This document shows positions 1-7,370 of a stretch of DNA of 11,292 bases, one piece after another. The notes below the pieces were generated by a model that did not search any database, was not told the DNA's origin, and saw only the letters and a list, made by a program, of their open reading frames with translations. The stretch is taken from NCBI GenBank assembly GCA_023135215.1, contig JAGLTP010000002.1:1-11292 (forward strand), read 5' to 3'. Both the position numbers and the translations under genes were made by a program. Position 1 is the first letter of the stretch; every line of letters begins with the position of its first letter. Source of the stretch: Candidatus Heimdallarchaeota archaeon (lineage in GTDB: Archaea; Asgardarchaeota; Heimdallarchaeia; Heimdallarchaeales; Heimdallarchaeaceae).

Positions 1-356
1 ATGCAGATTATTCCGCGACTAAGGCAGCTTTGATGTATGGTTTAACAAAAACCTGGAAAAACGAAATTGTTTCATTTGCTCATTTAGGAAGGGTAAATAC
101 AGTAGCTCCTGGATGGGTAAGTACTCCTATGGCAAAAAAATCACTAAAAGACAAACAGGTAGTACGTAAGATTCTGCAAACTATGCCCATACAGAAAATT
201 GCTACACCATTTGATATTGCTTCATTAACTGTATTTCTTCTTTCAGATAAAACAGCGAGTCATATAAATGGAGAGACAATTATGGTTCATGGAGGGATGG
301 AAGGACGCGTTTTGTATGACATAAGTCAAACGAAACTTGATCTCATAGATGAATAA
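1..356 (+). CDS. Short-chain dehydrogenase/reductase, C-terminal part (5' end outside window)
   Basis: This is the C-terminal 117 residues of an SDR-family NAD(P)(H)-dependent oxidoreductase; the reading frame is open from base 3 and runs off the left edge. Although a TTG and an ATG occur at 30-35, the frame upstream reads ADYSATKAAL, which contains the catalytic Tyr-x-x-x-Lys pair (Tyr codon 9-11, Lys codon 21-23), so the gene clearly starts earlier. Next comes the V-N-x-V-A-P-G-W-V-x-T-P-M segment that closes over the nicotinamide in classical SDRs. The C-terminal H-I-N-G-E-x-I-x-V-H-G-G matches the usual I-T-G-x-x-x-x-V-D-G-G strand of FabG-like members. The Rossmann glycine motif lies outside the window, so cofactor preference cannot be judged and the substrate is unknown. 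The next gene, on the same strand, begins 56 bases downstream. The family call is secure; a specific function is not. Confidence 0.9.
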   Translation, partial: ADYSATKAALMYGLTKTWKNEIVSFAHLGRVNTVAPGWVSTPMAKKSLKDKQVVRKILQTMPIQKIATPFDIASLTVFLLSDKTASHINGETIMVHGGMEGRVLYDISQTKLDLIDE

Positions 357-412
357 TATCGAAAAAATGTCTTTAGCAATATCTTTATGTTTATCTTGAA
401 TATGTTTATTTG

Positions 413-1132
413 ATGCCTGAAAATCCTCAAATTGTTGATGTGAAGTCTAATTTTAAACAAGTTCTTCAGCAAGTAGAGAATTGTTCAGAAAAAGTAGGAA
501 GAGATTCTGATGAGATAACTGTAGTTGGCGTTTCCAAACGAATTGAGATTGAAAGAATAAAAGCAGCAATTGATGCAGGTCTAACAATCATTGGTGAAAT
601 AGCTGGCACAGACCTTAAGAAAAAACTTCCTCTAATTGCTAATTATTCGTCAAAAACACAGATGCATATCGTAGGAAAAATGCAATCAAACAAAGTAAAA
701 TATGCAGTAGAAAACTGTAATTTGATACAAAGCATCCAAACAGAAAAAATCCTTTCGCTAATAAATAGAAGAGCTCAATCAAGAGAAATAAGATATCCAA
801 TTTTCATTCAAGTTGATTATAGTGAAACAGCATTTCCTAAAGGGCTTGATATGAATACTTCATTGAAGTTTATCAAACTAGTAGAAGAATATTCTAACGT
901 TGAAATTCAAGGTATTATGACAATAGCTCCTCTAGAATATGAAGTTGATCAGAGTAAACTTCGAAAATTCTTCTCAAGAACTCACAAATATTACTTAGAT
1001 AAAATTGTTCCACTGTTGGATGTAGAAAAACCTCAGCTTTCAATGGGTATGTCTAATGATTTTAATATTGCAATTGAGGAAGGCTCAACAATGATTAGAG
1101 TTGGAACAGCTATTTTTGGTCCAAGATATTGA
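413..1132 (+). CDS. YggS/PLPBP (PROSC)-family pyridoxal-phosphate-binding protein, divergent
   Basis: This is a 239-aa member of the YggS/PLPBP family, single-domain TIM-barrel proteins that bind PLP and help with vitamin B6 and amino-acid homeostasis without a known catalytic reaction. The PLP lysine sits in V-G-V-S-K (Lys42 from the ATG). Other family landmarks are G-K-M-Q-S-N-K, L-S-M-G-M-S-N-D-F, and the C-terminal phosphate-binding G-S-T-M-I-R-V-G-T-A-I-F-G. Length is normal for the family. The usual F-G-E-N-x-x-Q-E motif after strand 2 has become I-I-G-E-I-A-G-T-D-L-K, losing the Asn, and the normally aromatic W-H-F-I-G reads M-H-I-V-G. Local changes in the PLP pocket or a lineage-specific variant are therefore likely. 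The ATG at 413 is preferred over the adjacent in-frame TTG at 410. No convincing Shine-Dalgarno precedes it; a weak T-rich TATA-like stretch lies near 383-395. Confidence 0.88.
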   Translation: MPENPQIVDVKSNFKQVLQQVENCSEKVGRDSDEITVVGVSKRIEIERIKAAIDAGLTIIGEIAGTDLKKKLPLIANYSSKTQMHIVGKMQSNKVKYAVENCNLIQSIQTEKILSLINRRAQSREIRYPIFIQVDYSETAFPKGLDMNTSLKFIKLVEEYSNVEIQGIMTIAPLEYEVDQSKLRKFFSRTHKYYLDKIVPLLDVEKPQLSMGMSNDFNIAIEEGSTMIRVGTAIFGPRY

Positions 1133-1133
1133 T

Positions 1134-4100
1134 TTATTCCTTCTTCTTCTTCTTCTTCTCAACAATTTGAGTTGGATATTCAGATAGCATGAATAAAGCT
1201 TCCTTAATTGTTTCAGAAAGATCAATCACATTTGCTTCTCCGTTTTCTATTAGGTAAGGAATAACTGATTTAATTCCTTCAATAACTGGTCCTGTGAATT
1301 CATCGAATTTTATTCTTGCAGTAAAACCTACAACATCACTCATAACAATAAGACGATCTCTGTATCCGTCCATCTTCTTTTTATATTCTGGCTCCAAATA
1401 CAAACGTATCTCCCAATCATCATCTACTTCTATGGGTTCAACGTTAGGAAATTGTAAGACTGAAAGAATAGCCATCTTGGTAGAGTATACCTCTTTTGTG
1501 ATGCGTCCTAAAGTAATATAGTATCCTTGTTTATCACTAGATAATTCTATATCGTTTTGTACGAAGAACGTACTTATCAATCTTCCATATGTGTTGATCA
1601 TCTCTGTAAAAGTATTCCCTAAGGCTCTCATGTTAAGATAAAGATTACTCTCAAAATCACTTCTTGACTTGCTTTTGCTCCAAGCCTTCAAAACAGCATC
1701 TGCGACTTTCTTTTCTCCACTTATCATCTGATTATAGGACTCATCAATTACATATTCTGGAATACGACGGTAGAGTAATATCGAAATGGCAATTTCCATA
1801 AAATTCTTTGGTAATTCTTCTATCTCTCTTGGATTGATTTGATTTAGAGTATCCGTTATCTCCTTCTGGCATTGTTCAATGGAAATTGTAAATCTACCAT
1901 AATCAAGCCTCTGTATCTTGAATATATCACCCACCCAATCTCCAACATTTTTACTAACTGTATCTAAGTGAGCTGAAAGATCAACACTTACATCTTTAGA
2001 CCATTTCTCTACTAACTTTGTCATCTGATCATTCAATGGATTCCAGCTCTTTAACAACCGTTTTCTTATATCTTTTAGTTCCTTTATCGCCCTACTGTAT
2101 AACCTCATAGCTTTTTTCTTATAATTGAGATCATTCGATCTTAATGTCGAAAAACCATTCAAAATGTCTTGTACGACTTTAAGTGTTCTTGGTGCTTGCA
2201 TGCTCCAACTTTCTTGACATTTCTCATGAAAACCTCTTCCTTTGAATTTTTGAGGAATATTTCTTATCATTGGAAATATTGGAAAAGGATCTCTTATTTC
2301 GCTTAATCTATGAGCAGGAGTTAATTTAGAGGCCATCTCTTTACTAAACACAGTTATTAGTGAATCAAGTCTATTTATCACTTGCTCTTCGAAGTTGAAA
2401 AGTTGTTGAAGATAAGATGTTATCATACCTCTTAGTATAGCTTTTGCGTAAGACCTTCTAAGTATTTTTGTATTTTTGAAACAAGTGACCAAGAATTCTG
2501 CATCTTGCTCAAATTGTCGTAAAGGAATTATTCTGTTGCTTATATTAAATGTTAATCCGTTTTTCTGAAGTAACTCTGCAGAAGAAATTGTCCTTCCATC
2601 AAATCGTAAGTTTGATCGTCCAAAGAAAGATCGCTTTAATTGTACTGGAACAGAGTTTACATAAGCTTTAACTGCACCCTCATCTATCGCAGAACCAATT
2701 AAATCTGTTGCACTCAAACTCATTTGAGGAGCAGTTTCATAATTTCTAGATTTTATATCTCGAGTAACGTTAGAGAGAATTTCGACTAAAACTGTTTTTG
2801 GTGCAAGGCTTTTGAAAGAATTCATCATATACTTGTAAATATCACCTAGAGAGGAATTAAACATCTGATCCTTAATCATTTTTTCCAGAGTTGTGATTAT
2901 AGCTCTCTCCAGAGCATTAGCAAATAGAACTGATTCTTCTATATTTGAAATTTGCAACTGTTGCCCAAGTCCAATTTCTTTGAACCGCTTTGTGAGCTCC
3001 TTAATCCAGTCAGGTTGAAGGACTGTTAATTTGGCTATCCTATCAAGAATTATATTCCTCTTCACATCTATTGATGTTCTAGGTTGTTTATTCTTATCAG
3101 CTTTTATCTTCTTTTCTTCTAGAATAGAGTATGTAAAGTTAATAATTACATTCCAAATGCTGTTTGGTAGTTTCCTCCCAACAAAAGGACCTATTAACTG
3201 ATTGTAAAATAATCGAGCACCTTGAAGCACTAATGGTGAAACATCTTCTATGAGGGCATCACATATCATATTACCAATATGAGGAACTTCAGTAATAGTG
3301 CTTATATGCTTTTGAATTGTTGAATAGAGAGGAATGTCTCTAAAATCAATTAATGCTAGAAATGGAGTTTTCTTAGCAATTGAATAAATTACCTCTTTAG
3401 CGAGTTTATGTGAGATGAATGAATTTGCTGAATGTATTTCATCAATAGTAAGTGCTTTAAGTTGTTTTGTAACTAATTTTTCCATGTTTTTGGGTAGATG
3501 TTCTTCTATCAGCTCTTGAGGTTGAACATCTTTCTTTCTAAGGTAATTCTCAATAAGGTTACGAATTTCATCTATTGCGTACCTAGGGTTTTCGTATTCT
3601 AGAACTATGAAAGGATCATCGATCAATATTTGATAGAGAAGATCTTGTGCAACCATCTGAACTAGCAATTGCCTCTTAAAAGATACTATCGATCCTTTAT
3701 CCCAGGAATTCTCATCTTCTCCTATCCAATCATCAATGTTTTTCAATTGAACTAAAGTTGGGAATTTTATTGGATCCTTTTCAATTATTTGTAAGTACTT
3801 CTGAACTTTCTCCACTACTCCCTTGTTATTCACAGGAATAGATATCTTCTGTTTTGCTATAGTACATGCTTTGAGAAATGATTTTGATACATAGTTTGAT
3901 GATATCATTTTTCCTGCAGATAAATGTTGATGAAAATTGGGAGTTAGAATAATGAATCTGCAGAATGCTAAAGCTAATTCTTGAACTATCTGTTCATCAT
4001 ATCTTGACAGCTTTCTTGCTTGTTCCGATTTTACTACATATTGAACTACAACATCTTCTGCTTCTTCTGCAAGTGTAAAAGTACCAAATTTAACGAATTC

Positions 4101-4283
4101 GTTTTCCCCTGTCATGAATTGAGAGTTAGTTACGTCAACCTCTGTTGACATTAAACTCTGAAGTGAAAGAAGAATTCCTTGCATCATGCTTGAATCTTTT
4201 GCTAGCTTTCCCACAGTTGCAAAACTTATTCCTGCATCACTACCTGTAGATATCCATAAATCATAGGGGAATTGTTTTGTCAT
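1134..4283 (-). CDS. Very long protein of unknown function with a possible N-terminal longin/roadblock-like domain
   Basis: This 1049-aa protein is not recognised as any named family. It has no signal peptide, no obvious transmembrane segment, no P-loop and no cysteine cluster, so it looks cytosolic. Its first 125 or so residues have a plausible strand-strand-helix-strand-strand-helix layout: DLWISTGSDAGISFATVG, a helix around SMMQGILLSLQSLM, strands near FVKFGTF and DVVVQYVV, then a helix DEQIVQELALAF. That layout resembles longin/roadblock folds, but this is judged by eye. The long middle appears mostly helical. The last 120 residues look alpha/beta (ITLGRITK, WEIRLYLEP, VGFTARIKF) and end in six lysines and a Glu. 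The start is uncertain. The ATG at 4283 has GGTGAGG just upstream (4287-4293). The frame also stays open to a TTG at 4322 that directly follows a stop codon, adding 13 residues. It converges on the YggS-like gene with one base between the stops. Confidence 0.85.
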   Translation of the reverse strand: MTKQFPYDLWISTGSDAGISFATVGKLAKDSSMMQGILLSLQSLMSTEVDVTNSQFMTGENEFVKFGTFTLAEEAEDVVVQYVVKSEQARKLSRYDEQIVQELALAFCRFIILTPNFHQHLSAGKMISSNYVSKSFLKACTIAKQKISIPVNNKGVVEKVQKYLQIIEKDPIKFPTLVQLKNIDDWIGEDENSWDKGSIVSFKRQLLVQMVAQDLLYQILIDDPFIVLEYENPRYAIDEIRNLIENYLRKKDVQPQELIEEHLPKNMEKLVTKQLKALTIDEIHSANSFISHKLAKEVIYSIAKKTPFLALIDFRDIPLYSTIQKHISTITEVPHIGNMICDALIEDVSPLVLQGARLFYNQLIGPFVGRKLPNSIWNVIINFTYSILEEKKIKADKNKQPRTSIDVKRNIILDRIAKLTVLQPDWIKELTKRFKEIGLGQQLQISNIEESVLFANALERAIITTLEKMIKDQMFNSSLGDIYKYMMNSFKSLAPKTVLVEILSNVTRDIKSRNYETAPQMSLSATDLIGSAIDEGAVKAYVNSVPVQLKRSFFGRSNLRFDGRTISSAELLQKNGLTFNISNRIIPLRQFEQDAEFLVTCFKNTKILRRSYAKAILRGMITSYLQQLFNFEEQVINRLDSLITVFSKEMASKLTPAHRLSEIRDPFPIFPMIRNIPQKFKGRGFHEKCQESWSMQAPRTLKVVQDILNGFSTLRSNDLNYKKKAMRLYSRAIKELKDIRKRLLKSWNPLNDQMTKLVEKWSKDVSVDLSAHLDTVSKNVGDWVGDIFKIQRLDYGRFTISIEQCQKEITDTLNQINPREIEELPKNFMEIAISILLYRRIPEYVIDESYNQMISGEKKVADAVLKAWSKSKSRSDFESNLYLNMRALGNTFTEMINTYGRLISTFFVQNDIELSSDKQGYYITLGRITKEVYSTKMAILSVLQFPNVEPIEVDDDWEIRLYLEPEYKKKMDGYRDRLIVMSDVVGFTARIKFDEFTGPVIEGIKSVIPYLIENGEANVIDLSETIKEALFMLSEYPTQIVEKKKKKKE

Positions 4284-4286
4284 AGA

Positions 4287-4293
4287 CCTCACC
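4287..4293 (-). promoter_or_regulatory. Shine-Dalgarno supporting the ATG at 4283
   Basis: On the minus strand GGTGAGG lies three bases before ATG 4283; its GGTGA core is five bases away. This favours the ATG over the upstream TTG at 4322, which has no comparable site. It is the main reason for shortening the long gene by 13 codons. Confidence 0.6.
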
Positions 4294-4335
4294 GTATTAT
4301 ATAACCTAGTTTTAGGCTCCAATTACTTAATATTT

Positions 4336-4347
4336 GTTATATTTAAT
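4336..4347 (-). promoter_or_regulatory. TATA-like box for the long unknown gene
   Basis: The minus strand reads ATTAAATATAAC here, close to an archaeal TATA box, with an A-rich stretch (GAAAAAAGAA) upstream that could act as a TFB-recognition element. Initiation about 25 bases downstream would fall near 4316. That gives a leader of roughly 33 bases containing the GGTGAGG site before ATG 4283. It would also fall almost on the TTG at 4322, so a leaderless TTG start cannot be fully excluded. Judged by eye only. Confidence 0.45.
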
Positions 4348-4409
4348 ATTCTTTTTTCTATTGGTAAAGGAAAACTACAGAATTTTGAGAAAATGTCCTC
4401 AAGACAAAG

Positions 4410-4420
4410 TTTTTTTAAAT
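4410..4420 (+). promoter_or_regulatory. TATA-like box for the DUF211 gene
   Basis: TTTTTTTAAAT at this place resembles an archaeal TATA box. Initiation about 25 bases on would be near 4442, leaving a leader of about 28 bases before ATG 4470. The in-frame ATG at 4419 overlaps this box, which argues against that ATG as the start. The divergent promoter of the long minus-strand gene lies about 70 bases away. Confidence 0.4.
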
Positions 4421-4469
4421 GCGAACAGAAAATGAAATTAAGCAACTATTTGGAACATGGGAAATAAAG

Positions 4470-4787
4470 ATGGCTGAATCTACGAAGAAAGTCCATATCA
4501 GAAGATTAGTGTTAGACGTTTTAAAACCTCATCAACCAAGAATTGATGTTTTGGCTTTAGCTTTAGGAGTTTTACCAGGTATTGAATCCGTTAACATAAC
4601 GAGAACAGAAACTGATTCAAGCACTGAAGGTATTATTGCTACTATTGTTGGTAATGATTTAAATTTCGAAGAAATAAAAGAAACTCTGAGGGAATATGGC
4701 TCATCTATTCACTCAGTAGATGAAGTCGTTGTTGGAGAACAGATTATTGAAGCTGTTAGATTACCAAATGAAGAAGGGTTAACATAA
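4470..4787 (+). CDS. DUF211 family protein
   Basis: This 105-aa protein belongs to DUF211 (Pfam PF02680), a small, nearly exclusively archaeal family of unknown function with a compact ferredoxin-like alpha/beta fold. Family hallmarks are visible in order: the first strand RRLVLDVLKPH, then LPGIESVNITRTETD, then the acidic NDLNFEEIKETL helix, and the near-invariant G-S-S-I-H-S-V-D-E-V-V-x-G. Known members are about 95 residues and start a few residues before the first strand, so the ATG at 4470 (MAESTKKVHIRRL) is chosen. The frame stays open to an ATG at 4419, which would add 17 residues not expected for the family and would overlap the TATA-like box. It is divergent from the long unknown gene and convergent with iorB, so no operon partner suggests a role. 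Confidence 0.88.
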   Translation: MAESTKKVHIRRLVLDVLKPHQPRIDVLALALGVLPGIESVNITRTETDSSTEGIIATIVGNDLNFEEIKETLREYGSSIHSVDEVVVGEQIIEAVRLPNEEGLT

Positions 4788-4850
4788 GTATAGCAAGATA
4801 CCTGATCTGTACCTGAATTGGAAAACTCTATTATGAGGTAAAGTGTATAA

Positions 4851-5456
4851 TTAGTTAGTGTTATTTATAGCGTTTTTTCCTAACTCAAAAGCTTTCAAAT
4901 TTGGTTCTATGTACTTCTTAGGAACTCTTTCCTTCAGTGCTTCTTTTAATTCTTCATCAGATAGAGGAAATCCTTCTACTTGTGACAAAGCTCCTAGTAA
5001 TACTATATTTTGGGTTAATGAAAGACCAGCTTCAAGAGCTAATGCTTCAGAGTCTATCTTGATTATTTTAGCTTTGAATTTAGCTAAATTTTCATCAATC
5101 TTCTCTTGTGCTTCTTTAGCAGCTTTTTTGTTCTTTTTCCAACTAACAGGATTTAAAACTGTTCTAGATGTTATTGCTATTCCATTAGGCTCTAAATATT
5201 TAATGAATCGCAAAGTTTCATTCTCTTCTATTCCTACTAGAACCTTTGCACTTCCTTCTGGAATTGTAGGTGAATGTAATATCTTCCCAATTTTGAGATT
5301 AGTGATTACTGACCCTCCTTTCTGTGCCATCCCATGAACCTCGGATCCCAAAATGTGTAAACCTTTTTTCCGAGCTGCAATTGCAATAATATCAGAAATT
5401 GTTAATATTCCCTGACCACCTACTCCAACTATAACCATTTGGTATTCTTCAGTCAT
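4851..5456 (-). CDS. iorB: Indolepyruvate:ferredoxin oxidoreductase, beta (gamma-domain) subunit
   Basis: IorB is the small subunit of the two-subunit IOR, which oxidatively decarboxylates aryl-pyruvates such as indolepyruvate with CoA and ferredoxin to aryl-acetyl-CoA, CO2 and reduced ferredoxin. At 201 aa it has the usual length. It shows the N-terminal G-V-G-G-Q-G-I-L loop of the pyruvate/ketoisovalerate oxidoreductase catalytic domain and the family segment S-E-V-H-G-M-A-Q-K-G-G-S-V, which helps form the CoA/TPP interface. The helix-rich C-terminus around L-T-Q-N-I-V-L-L-G-A also fits. The ATG at 5456 follows the iorA stop codon after one base (TAA-A-ATG), implying co-transcription and translational coupling. 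It converges with the DUF211 gene, leaving 63 bases with no evident hairpin or T-run. Confidence 0.95.
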   Translation of the reverse strand: MTEEYQMVIVGVGGQGILTISDIIAIAARKKGLHILGSEVHGMAQKGGSVITNLKIGKILHSPTIPEGSAKVLVGIEENETLRFIKYLEPNGIAITSRTVLNPVSWKKNKKAAKEAQEKIDENLAKFKAKIIKIDSEALALEAGLSLTQNIVLLGALSQVEGFPLSDEELKEALKERVPKKYIEPNLKAFELGKNAINNTN

Positions 5457-5457
5457 T

Positions 5458-7308
5458 TTATTCCACCTTTGAAATTGCTCCTGTTGGGCATATTTGGGAG
5501 CATACAGAACATCCAGTACACGTTGCAGGATCTATTACTGTGTATTTTTTATCTTTGGAATTGGTATCCAAACTCCAGGAAATTGCTGGACATTGATATT
5601 GAACAATACAGGTCCCACAAGCAATGCAAACTTCTGGATCTGTATGAAAAACTTCTATTTTTTCTCCTTTTCTTCGTTTTCTTCTCCACCATTCATTTGC
5701 ACAGATTTTTCTCATGATGATTACTGTTGGCCCTTCATGTTCTAATGCATCTTCAATAGTTTTCTTTCCGTTTTCAAAATCATAAGGATCAAATTCTACA
5801 ATATAATTTACTCCTAAACCTTTTACAACATCCTCGATAGGTATATCTTCTGTTGGATTAGGTTGAAATCCTGTCATAGCTGTCATTCTGTTATCTAGTA
5901 TGAGTAAGTTGAAGTTTGCTTTATGATAAACTGCATTTGCAAGTGCTGGTAATCCAGTATGAAAGAAGGTTGAGTCGCCTATTAAGGCAAATATCGGTTT
6001 ATCTTTTATCACTCTTGCAAAACCATTTGCCATCCCTATTGATGCACCCATGCAAACAATAGTATCTGTTACCCAAGGATCTAAGGAGTAGCAACCTATA
6101 TCTGATGAGAAAATTCCATCTCGTTTTCTTACAACTTTAGAAAGCTCATAAAATGCTGCTCTATGTTGACATCCCGCGCAGAAAAGAGGGGGTCTGAACG
6201 GCATGAAATCTTTTGTCTCTTCTACAGCTTTTTGAATTTCAGATAAAGATGGTAACTCTCCACCAAAAACCTTTATCAACCCTTCTGCAACAAGTCTGGA
6301 ATTTAGTTCATGGTACCTTTTAGTTATTCCATTACATTTACCATGAATTTTAGGATGTAGGTTATTCTGAATGAACAACGCTGAGATTCTATCTTCTAAA
6401 TAAGGATCAACTTCTTCTATAAAGATTATATTCTTTTTATTTTTTGCAAACTCAAGAATTGTTTTATCATCTAAAGGTGATACCATTCCTAATTTTAGGA
6501 TAGGAATTGTTTTCTTCAGAGATTTAAGTGCATCTTTCACATATGAATAAGAAATACCTGCAGTAATAATTCCATATTCTACTTCATTATCATCTTCAAT
6601 AACAGATAATCCACTCTCATAAATCCATTCTTTTACTCTATCCATTTTTTCCAAAAGTTTTGGGTGATTAGCTCTTGCAATTGCTGGCAAACATTTAAAC
6701 CTTGGAGTTTTTTCTAAGTCGCCCTCTTTAAAATCTGATTCATATTCATAATATAGAACATCAGCTCGAGCGTGAGAAATTCTTGTAGTTGATCTTAACA
6801 GAATGGGGGCTTCGAATGTTTCACTTATATCAAAGGCGCGTTTAACATAATCTTTTGCCTCTTGAGGATTTGAAGGTTCAAGAATGATGAAATTTGCGGA
6901 AACTCCTAGCCATCTTGAATCTTGTTCATTTTGACTACTGAAGCAATGTGGATCATCACCAACAACTGTTACAAAACCTCCTTTGCAGCCCATGTACATA
7001 AAAGAATAATAAGCATCTGCTGCAACATTCAACCCTACATGTTTTAGAGCAGTCATTGATCGTATACCACTAATAGACGCTGCATAAGCAATTTCCATCG
7101 CGACTTTTTCATTCGTACTCCACTCTGCATAAAAATCTAATTCCGTTGATGCTGCAATTAAAGCTGCACTAATCTCGCTGCTTGGAGTTCCTGGATAAGC
7201 TGCGAAAACTTGAACACCGGCTTCAATAGCGCCTCTTGCTATTGCTTCATTACCTAAACAAAGTACTCTTTTCTCCTTATTTTCGATAAGGTCAGATATT
7301 TTCCCCAT
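5458..7308 (-). CDS. iorA: Indolepyruvate:ferredoxin oxidoreductase, alpha subunit (TPP and ferredoxin domains)
   Basis: IorA is the large catalytic subunit of IOR and acts in aromatic amino-acid fermentation in the cytosol. At 616 aa it is close to the usual family length of about 600-650. In order: a pyrimidine-binding domain with Y-P-G-T-P-S-S-E-I at 38-46 (Glu45 is the likely TPP-activating glutamate); a central transketolase-like C-terminal domain; C-A-G-C-Q-H at 377-382; and the TPP diphosphate/metal motif beginning G-D-S-T-F-F at 444 and ending L-D-N at 471-473. The C-terminus carries two [4Fe-4S] motifs: Cys561/564/567/573 and Cys597/600/603/607, the latter as C-x2-C-x2-C-x3-C-P. The larger gap in the first set matches what I recall for IorA. 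It is followed after one base by iorB. It lies 62 bases downstream of the ABC exporter pair on the same strand; a weak TATA-like stretch there suggests its own promoter. Confidence 0.96.
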   Translation of the reverse strand: MGKISDLIENKEKRVLCLGNEAIARGAIEAGVQVFAAYPGTPSSEISAALIAASTELDFYAEWSTNEKVAMEIAYAASISGIRSMTALKHVGLNVAADAYYSFMYMGCKGGFVTVVGDDPHCFSSQNEQDSRWLGVSANFIILEPSNPQEAKDYVKRAFDISETFEAPILLRSTTRISHARADVLYYEYESDFKEGDLEKTPRFKCLPAIARANHPKLLEKMDRVKEWIYESGLSVIEDDNEVEYGIITAGISYSYVKDALKSLKKTIPILKLGMVSPLDDKTILEFAKNKKNIIFIEEVDPYLEDRISALFIQNNLHPKIHGKCNGITKRYHELNSRLVAEGLIKVFGGELPSLSEIQKAVEETKDFMPFRPPLFCAGCQHRAAFYELSKVVRKRDGIFSSDIGCYSLDPWVTDTIVCMGASIGMANGFARVIKDKPIFALIGDSTFFHTGLPALANAVYHKANFNLLILDNRMTAMTGFQPNPTEDIPIEDVVKGLGVNYIVEFDPYDFENGKKTIEDALEHEGPTVIIMRKICANEWWRRKRRKGEKIEVFHTDPEVCIACGTCIVQYQCPAISWSLDTNSKDKKYTVIDPATCTGCSVCSQICPTGAISKVE

Positions 7309-7330
7309 AGATATCTAAGTGCTTGAAATA

Positions 7331-7347
7331 CTTGATAATAAAAAAGA
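7331..7347 (-). promoter_or_regulatory. T-rich stretch between the ABC exporter genes and iorA
   Basis: The minus strand reads TCTTTTTTATTATCAAG here, 24-40 bases downstream of the exporter stop codon and 23-39 bases upstream of the iorA ATG. The T-run could end exporter transcripts (archaeal termination can rely on a T-run alone), and TTTATTATC could be a weak TATA box giving a short-leader iorA transcript. The sequence cannot separate the two roles. Confidence 0.3.
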
Positions 7348-7370
7348 TTGTGAAATGAATGCTTACAATT

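Noticed and set aside
1294..1521. A 75-codon plus-strand reading frame inside the long minus-strand gene
   Set aside because: It has no ribosome-binding site or family signal and is fully contained in the uninterrupted 1049-codon frame.
4788..4850. Possible bidirectional terminator between the DUF211 gene and iorB
   Set aside because: No stable inverted repeat or T-run could be seen on either strand in these 63 bases, so nothing is annotated.
4858..5337. A 159-codon plus-strand reading frame opposite iorB
   Set aside because: It lies entirely antisense to a confidently identified iorB, and its translation is a low-complexity, Ser/Phe-rich shadow with no family features.
5439..5745. Two overlapping plus-strand reading frames opposite the 3' end of iorA
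   Set aside because: Both are antisense to the ferredoxin domain of iorA, whose Cys motifs are clear, and are rich in Phe/Ser as expected for shadow frames.
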